A DNA stretch of 14,777 bases from Ruminococcaceae bacterium UBA5391 (GCA_002410755.1 DHOL01000069.1:9192-23968), one strand, 5' to 3'; numbered from the stretch's first letter, positions 8,019 through 14,777 are shown. Translations and numbers: made by a program. The notes: generated from the letters alone by a model not told the origin.

Positions 8019-8910
8019 CAGAAACACCGGAAAGATCAAACGGCGGAATATACTTCTTAGCTGCGGATTCCCGTTCCTGCACATAGCCGTCAAGGCCAAG
8101 CCTGAAAAGATGGCTGAGCACTTTATTATATTCGCGCTCGGTAATTCTTCGTCCAAGCGGAGGGTGCTCTTCTGCGCGCCCGCAGGGCACATACTGTGCC
8201 ATAATACTGACTGGCACACCTTTCGGAAGATTCGCGGCAAACCAGTTCAGTACAGAAATGGAATTGCGCGTATGGCCAGGAAGAATCAGATGACGCACCA
8301 TTGTTCCGCTCTGAAGGATGCCATCGCCGTTATAAACGGCAGGGCCGGTCTGCCGGGCCATAGCAAGGACCGCAGTTTCCGCTTTCTCCGGATAATCCGG
8401 TGCATCTGAAAGTTCTGCTGCAAGGGATGGTTCTGCATATTTTAAATCCGGCAGAAAAATATCAACGAAGCCTTCCAACCTAGCTATCATTTCAGGGCTT
8501 TCATAGCCGCTGCAGTTCCAGATAACAGGCACGGAAGGCTTCCGGATAGAAAGGGCTTCCAGGATTGCCGGGGCAAAGTGAGTAGGTGTCACCAGGTTGA
8601 TATTATGGGCACCCTGTTCTTCAAGCCTACAGAAAATATCAGAGAGTTCATGGGGCGTAACCCGGCGCCCAACTTTCCGCTCTTTGCTGATTTCATAATT
8701 CTGGCAGAAAACACAGCCAAGCGGACAGCCAGTGAAAAACACTGCACCGGAGCCATGCGTCCCGCTGATGCACGGTTCCTCCCAGAAATGAAGGGCAGCA
8801 CGGGCAACAACAGCGTCCGTCCCCATTCCGCAGCGTCCGCCGAAGCCGGTTTCCGCCGTGCGGACTGCACCGCACCTGCGCGGGCACAGCAGGCAATGCA
8901 CAGAGGTCAT
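7999..8910 (-). CDS. PflA-like radical SAM protein (COG1313/PflX type)
   Basis: The ATG at 8910 overlaps the pgeF stop as ATGA and has AAGGTG in front, giving 303 residues. The open frame extends further upstream but only inside pgeF. The radical SAM cluster motif CxxxCxxC is Cys62, Cys66 and Cys69 (TGCPLGCVFCQNYEIS), with the SAM-binding beta-barrel region following. The N-terminus has four more cysteines (Cys6, Cys9, Cys13 and Cys27, as CxxCPRxC then GGRCG), a hallmark of this subfamily and a probable extra metal or Fe-S site. Proteins of this kind are annotated as pyruvate formate-lyase activating enzyme homologues, but no glycyl-radical enzyme is nearby and the real substrate is unknown. 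Cytoplasmic, oxygen-sensitive chemistry would be expected. Translational coupling to pgeF suggests stoichiometric production. Confidence 0.9.
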   Translation of the reverse strand: MTSVHCLLCPRRCGAVRTAETGFGGRCGMGTDAVVARAALHFWEEPCISGTHGSGAVFFTGCPLGCVFCQNYEISKERKVGRRVTPHELSDIFCRLEEQGAHNINLVTPTHFAPAILEALSIRKPSVPVIWNCSGYESPEMIARLEGFVDIFLPDLKYAEPSLAAELSDAPDYPEKAETAVLAMARQTGPAVYNGDGILQSGTMVRHLILPGHTRNSISVLNWFAANLPKGVPVSIMAQYVPCGRAEEHPPLGRRITEREYNKVLSHLFRLGLDGYVQERESAAKKYIPPFDLSGVSVGKPME

Positions 8911-9752
8911 TCCGCAGCACCTTCTTTCAATTCCAGAAACGCAGCAAGGCCGCCTCTTTTTCCGCCGGTTGCCCGGTGGGAAAAAAGCCATTCTGCATTG
9001 CATTTCGTGCAGACACCGCCAATAGAAATCCTTTCCGGGCGAATGCCTGCCTTTTCCAGAATCCTCCGGTTGGTTTCCCAGAGGTCAATATGATATTTCC
9101 CATTTTTATCACTGTGGATAAATGCTTCCGGTCCAAGCTCTGTCAACCCGGCAAATCTGTCACGAACCGGCCGGTCGACTTCAAAGCAACAGGGGCCGAT
9201 GGACGGTCCAACAGCGGCGAGAAGATCAGAGGGGCGGCTTCCAAACTCTTTCACCATTGCCGCCACGGCTTTTGCGCCAATTTCTCCTACCGTGCCGCGC
9301 CATCCGGCATGCACAAGGCCAATGGCCTGTTTTTCCGGATCCAGCAGAAAAATCGGAACGCAATCGGCCGTACGAATTACAAGTGTAACCCCCGGCTCAT
9401 TGGTAATCATCCCATCGACACTTGCCTGATCCTGTGGCTTCCAGATGCCGATGCCGCGCTGTGCACGCCCAACTCTACGGATTACCGTATGGTGGTCCTG
9501 GGCGGATGCAACAAGGGAATTCACTTCAAATCCAGCAGCACGGCAGAAGCGCCTGTAGTTTTCACGGACATTTTCGTCGCTGTCCCCGCGCCCGAATGCA
9601 AGATTCATGGAGGAAAACTCATTTTTGCTGATACCGCCTAATCGTGTGGAAAAAGCATGGCGTACTAAAGGGACATCCGTGAAAGATGGAAAAGTCAGAT
9701 AAACAGTTTCGCCATTTCGGCAAAGTCCCATATTCTTGGAATCAAAATTCAT
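8907..9752 (-). CDS. pgeF: Purine nucleoside phosphorylase / laccase-domain protein (YfiH/YlmD family)
   Basis: Cytoplasmic zinc enzyme of the DUF152 (Cu-oxidase_4) family, 281 residues from the ATG at 9752. Older annotations call it polyphenol oxidase or multicopper oxidase; family members phosphorolyse adenosine, inosine or related nucleosides and can deaminate adenosine. Seen in the sequence are QDHH (His87/His88), RTADC (Cys131), HAGWRG (His148) and the C-terminal GVCTKC pair (Cys248, Cys251) followed by FSHR. Together these are the expected metal-site and active-site residues. The frame opens as far upstream as 9866, but the promoter at 9784-9812 and an AAAGGAG (13 bases from the ATG) favour 9752; the spacing is slightly long. 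It is first in a probable operon with the radical SAM protein and the deacetylase. Confidence 0.92.
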   Translation of the reverse strand: MNFDSKNMGLCRNGETVYLTFPSFTDVPLVRHAFSTRLGGISKNEFSSMNLAFGRGDSDENVRENYRRFCRAAGFEVNSLVASAQDHHTVIRRVGRAQRGIGIWKPQDQASVDGMITNEPGVTLVIRTADCVPIFLLDPEKQAIGLVHAGWRGTVGEIGAKAVAAMVKEFGSRPSDLLAAVGPSIGPCCFEVDRPVRDRFAGLTELGPEAFIHSDKNGKYHIDLWETNRRILEKAGIRPERISIGGVCTKCNAEWLFSHRATGGKRGGLAAFLELKEGAAE

Positions 9753-9783
9753 TCTTTTCTTCCGGCTCCTTTGCAATGTCCTG

Positions 9784-9812
9784 ATTTTAGCACAGATTTT
9801 TGGGAAAGTCCA
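9784..9812 (-). promoter_or_regulatory. sigma-A-type promoter of the pgeF operon
   Basis: Minus strand: TGGACT (9807-9812), a 17-base spacer, then TAAAAT (9784-9789) with an upstream TG-C extended -10. The predicted start near 9777 leaves a leader of about 25 bases before the pgeF ATG. The promoter lies between gerQ and pgeF and rules out the longer pgeF frame. Confidence 0.7.
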
Positions 9813-9819
9813 CGCTACA

Positions 9820-10245
9820 TTAGCGATAGATAGTGATGAACTTAATGTTAAAGAAGTCACATACAATCAGGTCATCCGACATCGCTTCCTGTAAAATAAT
9901 AAAGTTAGCGCCAACCGCCAGAAGTTTCCCTGATTTTTCCAAGTATGTGTTTGTGCCAACAAGAAATTCCACTTTAATGCGGCTGCCAATCTGGGTACGG
10001 AGAAAGCCGTTCAGGTACTGCAAACTCTCCGTTGTCATAGGCTGAGGCCGCGAGAGGTCTGTAATTACGTCATTTCTGCTCTGTGTCTGGCTCTCTGCAC
10101 CATTTGGCTGGGTTTGCCGGACACGCACTCCCGGAGGAACCTCGGAAGATGCTTTTTGCTGCTCCGCCGTATAACCGGAAATCATAGGTTCCATACGTGA
10201 CTGGGACTGGGAAAATCCATCAGAGCTAGATATCTGTAAATTCAT
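9820..10245 (-). CDS. GerQ-like spore coat protein
   Basis: Small protein of 141 residues. Residues 1-70 are Gln/Ser/Pro-rich, low in complexity and probably disordered. Residues 72-141 form a compact domain (ESLQYLNGFLRTQIGSR, then KLLAVGANFIILQE, then CDFFNIKFITIY) whose pattern follows the Spore_GerQ C-terminal domain: an aliphatic helix, a GK/GS turn and the G-x-x-x-I-I-L strand. GerQ is an inner-coat protein needed to place the cortex-lytic enzyme CwlJ in the spore coat of Bacillus. The gene starts at ATG 10245 with AAAGGAGGA, which begins right at the stop of the CwlJ-like gene, so the two should be co-translated. The lysine-rich N-terminus that is transglutaminase-cross-linked in B. 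subtilis GerQ is not evident. The assignment rests on pattern similarity plus the neighbour, so it is moderate. Confidence 0.62.
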   Translation of the reverse strand: MNLQISSSDGFSQSQSRMEPMISGYTAEQQKASSEVPPGVRVRQTQPNGAESQTQSRNDVITDLSRPQPMTTESLQYLNGFLRTQIGSRIKVEFLVGTNTYLEKSGKLLAVGANFIILQEAMSDDLIVCDFFNIKFITIYR

Positions 10246-10260
10246 GAAAAAAGTCCTCCT

Positions 10261-10707
10261 TTAAGTCTTGGCATATTTTTGTGTAGGAATATAAAAGCAG
10301 TGCTGCCCGATACGTGTGTAGTACTTTCCTGCACCACCGGGTGGAAAATACTCAATACATGTCGGCTGGTATGGGTTAAAATAAAAAAGTGAATTTGCGA
10401 CCGCACCGAGCGTATTGTTGGAAAGTGCCCAATCAGCAATCTGATAATGGATTTCCTGCGGATCCATATTGTAGACATTCTGAGGATTATACACACCGCC
10501 GATTGAGTCTTTCATACAGGTAAACTGCCCGGCCTGTTCTATAATGGCACGGATATTCCCGCCGCCACTAACCCGGAAGAACTCCCCATAAGGAATATTG
10601 GTGCGGTTCACAATGACCGATGCAACGGCATACATGCCTGTATCACCTTCCCCGCCTGCCTCACACATAATCAGCCGGGCAAGCAGTTCACGTGTAGAAT
10701 ATGGCAT
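10261..10707 (-). CDS. cwlJ: CwlJ/SleB-family spore cortex cell wall hydrolase
   Basis: A Hydrolase_2 protein of 148 residues, matching the short CwlJ form (about 140) and not SleB, which has a signal peptide and a peptidoglycan-binding domain. Seen are LARLIMCEAGGEG (9-21; Glu16 in the position of the catalytic Glu), VASVIVNR (28-35), IIEQAGQF (55-62), a SLFYFNP segment (106-112) and the C-terminal HCFYIPT (136-142), a CwlJ hallmark. CwlJ degrades cortex peptidoglycan during germination, triggered in Bacillus by Ca2+-dipicolinate, and needs no secretion because it is made in the mother cell and placed in the coat. The ATG at 10707 with GGGGA upstream was chosen; the longer frame runs through the yqeY terminator. 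Only 15 bases separate it from gerQ. Which hydrolase subtype it is in clostridial terms is inferred. Confidence 0.85.
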   Translation of the reverse strand: MPYSTRELLARLIMCEAGGEGDTGMYAVASVIVNRTNIPYGEFFRVSGGGNIRAIIEQAGQFTCMKDSIGGVYNPQNVYNMDPQEIHYQIADWALSNNTLGAVANSLFYFNPYQPTCIEYFPPGGAGKYYTRIGQHCFYIPTQKYAKT

Positions 10708-10747
10708 ATTTTTTCCCCGCTTTTTTGTAATATAAAATCCTCTTTTC

Positions 10748-10755
10748 AGTATATG
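10748..10755 (-). promoter_or_regulatory. candidate sporulation (sigma-E-like) -10 box for cwlJ
   Basis: CATATACT on the minus strand, 40 bases before the cwlJ ATG, matches 7 of 8 positions of the sigma-E -10 consensus CATACAHT. The expected -35 is poor (GCATGAA), so this is suggestive only. It sits in the only space available for a promoter, between the upstream terminator and the gene. Confidence 0.3.
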
Positions 10756-10783
10756 CGATACTGTTTCTTCATGCACCAACAAC

Positions 10784-10819
10784 AAAAAGGGGCAAAGCAC
10801 CATTTCTGATGCTTTGCCC
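10784..10819 (-). terminator. rho-independent terminator after yqeY
   Basis: On the minus strand GGGCAAAGCA (10819-10810) pairs with TGCTTTGCCC (10799-10790): a perfect 10-bp stem with a 10-base loop, followed by C and TTTTT (10788-10784). It ends the cdaA-cdaR-yqeY transcript and isolates cwlJ-gerQ. Confidence 0.85.
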
Positions 10820-10827
10820 TTCAAAGC

Positions 10828-10852
10828 GGGCAGGCCCTTTTTCGGCTTGCCC
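10828..10852 (-). repeat. second hairpin in the yqeY 3' region
   Basis: GGGCAAGCC and GGCCTGCCC (minus-strand reading, 10852-10844 with 10836-10828) form a 9-bp stem with one A-C mismatch and a 7-base A-rich loop. It lies between the yqeY stop and the terminator and may stabilise the 3' end. Confidence 0.5.
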
Positions 10853-10868
10853 ACTTAAACTAAGATTT

Positions 10869-11321
10869 TTATTTCCCACTGCATAGGTCTGCCACCATAC
10901 GGCTGACCGCGGCACCATCAGCCCGGCCTTTCACCTGTGGCATGAAGGCTTTCATAATGCGGCCCCTGTCTTTAGACTCTGGCTTACTGATTCCGAGCTG
11001 AGACAGCGTATTCCGGAGAATTGTCTCAATTTCTTCCTTGGAAAGTGCTTTCGGTGCAAATTCTGATAGCACCGAAAGGGCAAATCTGCTCTCTTCGATA
11101 ATATCTGTCCGGTCTTTGGGGGCAGTCTCCATTGTTTCTGTCGTCTGTTTAATTTCCTTTTGGATTACATCATTTTCTTCTTCTACAGTCAGGTCGGCAT
11201 GCTTATCAACCCATTTTGCCTTTAGGGCAGAAAGGAGAAGGGAAAGGACAGCCTTGCGCTTTTTATCGCCATCTTTCATTGCCTTCATCATTTCTGCGCG
11301 GACTTCTTCAATTTTAGACAT
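10869..11321 (-). CDS. yqeY: GatB/YqeY domain protein
   Basis: Cytoplasmic protein of 150 residues, the standard YqeY length. Conserved elements are DKKRKAVLSLLLSALK (19-34), the FAPKALSKEEI segment (88-98) and the C-terminal GRADGAAVSRMV (132-143). The domain is shared with the tail of GatB, which binds tRNA in the Asp/Glu-tRNA amidotransferase. The free-standing protein has no firmly established role; tRNA binding or aminoacylation support is the usual inference. The ATG at 11321 has a textbook AGGAGG eight bases upstream. It follows cdaR by 22 bases and closes the operon before the terminator at 10784-10819. Confidence 0.93.
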   Translation of the reverse strand: MSKIEEVRAEMMKAMKDGDKKRKAVLSLLLSALKAKWVDKHADLTVEEENDVIQKEIKQTTETMETAPKDRTDIIEESRFALSVLSEFAPKALSKEEIETILRNTLSQLGISKPESKDRGRIMKAFMPQVKGRADGAAVSRMVADLCSGK

Positions 11322-11343
11322 AACTAAATCCTCCTACTTTTTG

Positions 11344-12636
11344 TCAACTCTTACCGGTCACACTGACATTTGCCATATAACTTCCATAAACCCAGCAGGA
11401 CGTTGCGCTGCTAATTGTAAAAGTAACCGGCGCTTCCGTCTGGCCGGTAAAGTTTTCTTTTCCGGAAAGGTCAACCGTACCGGTAATATTGGCACCGGTC
11501 AGCTTTGAGACCTCCGCTTCCGGCCCTACAACCGTGACGGGGATGCCCGTTGTACTCACCTGCGCGTTCTTGTCAGTGCTGAGGTTCGCAACATTAAAGG
11601 ATGTTGCTGTAATCTGCCGCGTCGTCAAGTCCGAAAGGTTCAGCGTCACATGTGCCGTCGGCATATTGCTGAGGTTTTTGCAGGTAGACGGAAGGTTCAC
11701 ATTTACGGAAAATGTATTGTGCGTTGGGCTTATTGTCGAGAAATCAATCGGGTTAAGGCTAATGCTGCCGTTAAGACCGCTCAGAATATCCTTAGGGCCG
11801 GCAATTTCAATGGTGGAAGGCTGAACCTGCACCCGGTTTGCATCCATAGAAATCCCGGAGGGCTTGTTTGCAAATGCCGTTTTCAGAGAAACGGTCTGGC
11901 GCGGAAGGACCGGGATTGTTACATCTATTTTATCAGGGTCTATGGTCATATCCCCTTTTTCAATCTTGTTGCCATTTGAATCGTACAATACAAGGTCTTC
12001 GGAAAACTTCTTTGTTTCCCGAAGGGTATCATTGACTGTATATTCATAAACAACACGGTTGACCTGGTATACCTGGCTCTCCGGTCCGGAAATTGTTACC
12101 GTATCCGAACTGAGGGCAGGAGAGCCAACAAAGTAGGATGGATCGGATTCATAGCCCTTCTTGTATGAAATACTGCTTTGGATATTAAATGTGCGTTCCC
12201 TCATACGGTCTACATGAACGAGAATCTGCTGCGGATAAATTGACTCAACCGTATATTGGTTTGAGCTGAAATTCTGTCCGGTACTCTGAGCCCGAAGTTG
12301 TAGATTATAGGTTCCCGCTGTAGTAATGCTCGCTGGCAGCGTGCCGACTACTTCAAAATCTGAAGCTTTGAGCTGTGGGACTACCATGCTGTTTCCCTTC
12401 ACATAAACCGTAGCAGTAAAATCAATTTTCGTAAAGATTTTAAGGTCACTGCCCTGAGATGAATCGGATATCTGTACACGTACGGGAACCCCCGTAATGG
12501 CACGCGGATGGTCCTGTGTGTCATTTGACATCATAATCGCCCAAAGGACAACTGCCAAGAGGACAGAAAAAGCCATAACTATTTTATTGTTATAGAGCAA
12601 CCGGCTCCAGTTAATATGGGCTTTTTTCCACTTCAT
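11344..12636 (-). CDS. cdaR: YbbR-domain protein CdaR, regulator of CdaA
   Basis: Bitopic protein of 430 residues with a short cytoplasmic N-terminus, one transmembrane helix (about 18-36) and an extracytoplasmic region of four YbbR repeats (roughly 45-140, 148-240, 248-330 and 340-425). The last three carry the repeat signature (V/I)xI/V-x-GP: ISGPES at 182-187, IAGPKD at 278-283 and VVGPEA at 369-374. CdaR binds CdaA in the membrane and modulates c-di-AMP synthesis, probably sensing the cell-wall side. The start codon overlaps the cdaA stop as ATGA (12636-12633), with AGGGGGA upstream. Four repeats in this length is usual; the first is the most divergent. Confidence 0.92.
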   Translation of the reverse strand: MKWKKAHINWSRLLYNNKIVMAFSVLLAVVLWAIMMSNDTQDHPRAITGVPVRVQISDSSQGSDLKIFTKIDFTATVYVKGNSMVVPQLKASDFEVVGTLPASITTAGTYNLQLRAQSTGQNFSSNQYTVESIYPQQILVHVDRMRERTFNIQSSISYKKGYESDPSYFVGSPALSSDTVTISGPESQVYQVNRVVYEYTVNDTLRETKKFSEDLVLYDSNGNKIEKGDMTIDPDKIDVTIPVLPRQTVSLKTAFANKPSGISMDANRVQVQPSTIEIAGPKDILSGLNGSISLNPIDFSTISPTHNTFSVNVNLPSTCKNLSNMPTAHVTLNLSDLTTRQITATSFNVANLSTDKNAQVSTTGIPVTVVGPEAEVSKLTGANITGTVDLSGKENFTGQTEAPVTFTISSATSCWVYGSYMANVSVTGKS

Positions 12637-13505
12637 GATTTCTTCCCCCTTCGGATTGAGGGAATCCGTCCCTGTTTTTTCTCACCCTGTTCTCTCCCAT
12701 CAGCAAGCAGATACTGCTCCAAGGCGCTGCGAAGTGTTTCACGGGTATAGTTCCGCGTAATGACACCGTTTACAACAACGGAAATCTGCCCTGTTTCTTC
12801 CGAAACGACAACAACAACAGCGTCGGAATTTTCACTCATGCCAATTGCGGCACGGTGGCGTGTGCCAAGTTCAAGCGAAACATTATCGCTTTTTGTCAGG
12901 GGCAGAATGCAGCCGGCGGCATAAACCATGCCGTCGCGCAGAATCATGGCACCGTCGTGAAGCGGCGCTTTATTGAAAAAAATATTACAGATAATCGGCG
13001 GACTCGGGAGCGCGTCAATCACCGTTCCCGTATCGATGATATCTCCAAGTTTTGTTTCACGCTCAAAGACCATTAGTGCGCCGGTTTTCTGCTTTGACAT
13101 CTGGGCTGCTGCCTCCACAACGGCATTGATTGCCCGTTTACGGCGGCGCAGCGCTTCGTCCGACCCACCGATAAGCCAGTCCTTTTTCCCGATTCCGCTG
13201 CGCCCAAGTTGTTCGAGCGCGCGGCGGACTTCCGGCTGGAAAACAATTAAAAGGACAATCAGGGAATATTGGAAAAAATATGCAAGAATTGTTTCCGTCA
13301 TATACATTCGGAGGAGATAAGATATGCCCCAGATAATCAGAAGGATAATAATTCCCTTTACGAGCTGGCCCGCACGGGTCTCCCGGATCAGTTTGATTGC
13401 GCTGTAGATGATAAAGGAGACAAGCAGGATATCCAGCGCATCCGACGGTCGAAACTGGCGGATAAGCTGGAGAAACATATTCCATACAGCTATGATTCTA
13501 TCCAT
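12633..13505 (-). CDS. cdaA: Diadenylate cyclase CdaA (DisA_N/DAC domain)
   Basis: Membrane diadenylate cyclase making c-di-AMP from two ATP, 290 residues. Three hydrophobic helices (about 22-40, 48-66 and 72-89) precede the DAC domain (about 110-265). The catalytic motifs are intact: LHDGA with DGA at 184-186 and GTRHR at 214-218. The C-terminal tail after 268 is basic and low in complexity. c-di-AMP controls K+ and osmolyte transport and cell-wall homeostasis in Firmicutes. The ATG at 13505 has GGGAAGGA upstream and its own promoter at 13546-13573. It is followed by cdaR with an overlapping start. The glmM gene that commonly comes third in this cluster is not here; yqeY is. Confidence 0.95.
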   Translation of the reverse strand: MDRIIAVWNMFLQLIRQFRPSDALDILLVSFIIYSAIKLIRETRAGQLVKGIIILLIIWGISYLLRMYMTETILAYFFQYSLIVLLIVFQPEVRRALEQLGRSGIGKKDWLIGGSDEALRRRKRAINAVVEAAAQMSKQKTGALMVFERETKLGDIIDTGTVIDALPSPPIICNIFFNKAPLHDGAMILRDGMVYAAGCILPLTKSDNVSLELGTRHRAAIGMSENSDAVVVVVSEETGQISVVVNGVITRNYTRETLRSALEQYLLADGREQGEKKQGRIPSIRRGKKS

Positions 13506-13545
13506 ACTCTTTTCCTTCCCGTCTGAAGTACAGCTCTGCTTTTTT

Positions 13546-13573
13546 ATTTTACCATATCTTTTCCCGGATTCAA
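13546..13573 (-). promoter_or_regulatory. extended -10 promoter for cdaA-cdaR-yqeY
   Basis: Minus strand: TTGAAT (13568-13573), a 16-base spacer, then TAAAAT (13546-13551) preceded by TG-G. The -35 box overlaps the stop codon of the cysteine desulfurase gene. The predicted start near 13539 gives a leader of about 34 bases. Confidence 0.6.
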
Positions 13574-14730
13574 TGCTTTCTTCCTGATTTTTTCATCAGA
13601 ATCCGACGTAGTGCCCACACAAGCGCTTCCATATCCGCCTGCGTTGAGAATACAGACGGACAAACGCGCACAGCGCCTGTTTCCAGTGTTCCCATAAACC
13701 GGTGGGCAGCAGGTGCACAATGGAGCCCGGCCCTGACGGCAATGCCGTAACTGCTCAGTTCGCGGCCGACTTCCTCGCTTTGCATTCCTTTGACATTGAA
13801 AGAAAGAACCGGTGCAAAATATTTTGCGTCTGGGATGGGGGTATAAAGAATAACGCTTTCCATTACAGAAAGCTGGCGGTACAGGCTGCGCAGAAGTAAC
13901 ATCTCTTGGTTAAAGATATGTTCACGGCCAATCCGGCGTACAAATTTGATACCCGCATGCAGGCCGGCAATGCCGGGCATATTCTGGGTTCCGCTTTCAA
14001 GCCGCTCCGGCATGTCGGACGGCTGCTCTTCCAGGAGCGATTCTGTCCCTGTTCCGCCTTCCACAAGCGTCGGGAGCTTTTCGCCATGCGGAGTAATGAG
14101 CATTCCGGTCCCCATGGGGCCGTAAAGTCCCTTATGGCCCGCAATACAGAGATAGTCGATCCCGCTGTCCACCATGTCAACCGGAAGCAGGCCAGCCGAC
14201 TGAGCACAGTCTACAGCCGTCGGGATGCCATACTGGCGCGCAAGTGCAGCAATGCGTTCCACTGGCAGGCGGATGCCCCAAACATTTGAGGCATGGGTGC
14301 ACATGACAAGTTTTGTATTTTCACGCAGGGCGCTCCGAAAAGAGGCAACTGTTGCATCATTGTCGCCTGGTGTCACCTGCACTTCGGTCCATGTCACACC
14401 GGTATTGGCAAGCGCATGGAGCGGACGCATTACAGCATTATGTTCCAGACATGAAACGACAGCATGGTCGCCCGGCTTCAGCAGGCCTTTTAGAACGTAG
14501 TTAATTGCATTGGTGCAGTTTAGGGTAAAGGCGACGCATTCCGGCCCAGGTGCATGAAAAAAGTCAGCTGCATCAACCCGGCAGCGGTACATCTCTTCAG
14601 AAGACGCCATGGCCATTGCATGGCCGGCGCGGCCCGGGTTGGCACCAAAGCGGCGGAATGCCTCCGCAATGGCCTGCTGCACTTCACGTGGCTTTGGATA
14701 AGTGGTGGCGGCGTTATCAAGATACGTCAT
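13570..14730 (-). CDS. Cysteine desulfurase, class V aminotransferase (EF2568 family)
   Basis: PLP enzyme of 386 residues that would take sulfur (or selenium) from cysteine. Motifs in order: YLDNAATTYPKP (3-14), LEHNAVMRP (95-103, His97), the cofactor-binding DCAQSAG (174-180), the Schiff-base lysine in AGHKG (Lys200) and RAGLHCAPAAH (333-343) with the candidate catalytic Cys338. The HCAPxAH form and a start almost at the first beta strand match the TIGR01977-type family, which is distinct from IscS and SufS. No iscU, iscR, suf or tRNA thiolation gene is beside it, so the sulfur acceptor is unknown. The ATG at 14730 is preceded by GGGGGG and may overlap (ATGA) the end of an upstream gene. It is separated from cdaA by its own stop and the cdaA promoter. 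Confidence 0.9.
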   Translation of the reverse strand: MTYLDNAATTYPKPREVQQAIAEAFRRFGANPGRAGHAMAMASSEEMYRCRVDAADFFHAPGPECVAFTLNCTNAINYVLKGLLKPGDHAVVSCLEHNAVMRPLHALANTGVTWTEVQVTPGDNDATVASFRSALRENTKLVMCTHASNVWGIRLPVERIAALARQYGIPTAVDCAQSAGLLPVDMVDSGIDYLCIAGHKGLYGPMGTGMLITPHGEKLPTLVEGGTGTESLLEEQPSDMPERLESGTQNMPGIAGLHAGIKFVRRIGREHIFNQEMLLLRSLYRQLSVMESVILYTPIPDAKYFAPVLSFNVKGMQSEEVGRELSSYGIAVRAGLHCAPAAHRFMGTLETGAVRVCPSVFSTQADMEALVWALRRILMKKSGRKH

Positions 14731-14777
14731 CGGTTACGCCCCCCATTCCGAGCGGCCGGAAACCGGTATGCCTGCCT
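14727..14777 (-). other. possible 3' end of an upstream gene running off the window
   Basis: One minus-strand frame is open from the window edge to a TGA (14729-14727) that overlaps the desulfurase ATG as ATGA, encoding an Arg-rich tail ending GGRNR. A second frame stops at a TAA near 14736. About 15 codons are too few to decide between frames or identify a product. Confidence 0.2.

Noticed and set aside
8911..9003. N-terminal extension of the radical SAM protein
   Set aside because: It lies wholly inside pgeF; the ATGA-coupled start at 8910 fits the family N-terminus.
9753..9866. N-terminal extension of PgeF into gerQ
   Set aside because: It runs across a good promoter (9784-9812), and its sequence does not match the family N-terminus.
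10708..10854. N-terminal extension of the CwlJ-like protein
   Set aside because: It would be encoded by the yqeY terminator hairpins, and the protein from 10707 already has the full family length.
1..14777. CRISPR array, tRNA/rRNA genes, prophage or defence island
   Set aside because: No regularly spaced direct repeats, no cloverleaf-like segments and no phage or defence protein families were seen in reading either strand.

Overview
The window looks like a chromosomal segment of an endospore-forming, low-to-mid GC Firmicute, most likely a clostridium of the Oscillospiraceae/Ruminococcaceae type. The reasons are the AGGAGG-type ribosome binding sites, some TTG starts, a CwlJ-like spore cortex hydrolase next to a GerQ-like coat protein, the CdaA/CdaR c-di-AMP pair, a YqeY protein and a cysteine desulfurase of the EF2568 type. 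The genus assignment is inference. Almost everything is on the minus strand; the one large plus-strand gene is a P-type ATPase at 4705-7071.

Layout. Positions 1-181 (minus) hold the decayed N-terminus of an IS3-type transposase OrfA with two in-frame stops. Positions 305-2971 encode an MgtA-type Mg2+ P-type ATPase, and 3097-4410 an O-antigen-ligase/Wzy-type membrane protein upstream of it on the same strand. A 294-base divergent region (4411-4704) separates these from a second P-type ATPase of the CtpE/CaxP class. That gene ends tail-to-tail with a polysaccharide deacetylase, the two stop codons sharing one CTAG. On the minus strand, pgeF (purine nucleoside phosphorylase, laccase fold), a PflA-like radical SAM protein (ATGA overlap) and the deacetylase form a probable operon with a good promoter at 9784-9812.

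Upstream of that lies a two-gene spore unit, cwlJ-like then gerQ-like (10707 to 9820), separated by a rho-independent terminator from cdaA-cdaR-yqeY (13505 to 10869). The cdaA unit has its own extended -10 promoter. The window ends with a class V aminotransferase-fold cysteine desulfurase (13570-14730), whose start may overlap the end of another gene running off the right edge.

How it fits together. Three themes appear. Cation homeostasis is represented by the two P-type ATPases arranged around a divergent control region. Envelope biology is represented by the ligase, the deacetylase and the CdaA/CdaR cell-wall/osmotic signalling pair. Spore germination is represented by CwlJ plus its coat-anchoring partner GerQ. 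No CRISPR array, phage module or clearly new defence system is visible. The points most worth following are the compact CwlJ-GerQ unit, several inverted repeats in leaders and between genes, and cdaA-cdaR being followed by yqeY rather than glmM.
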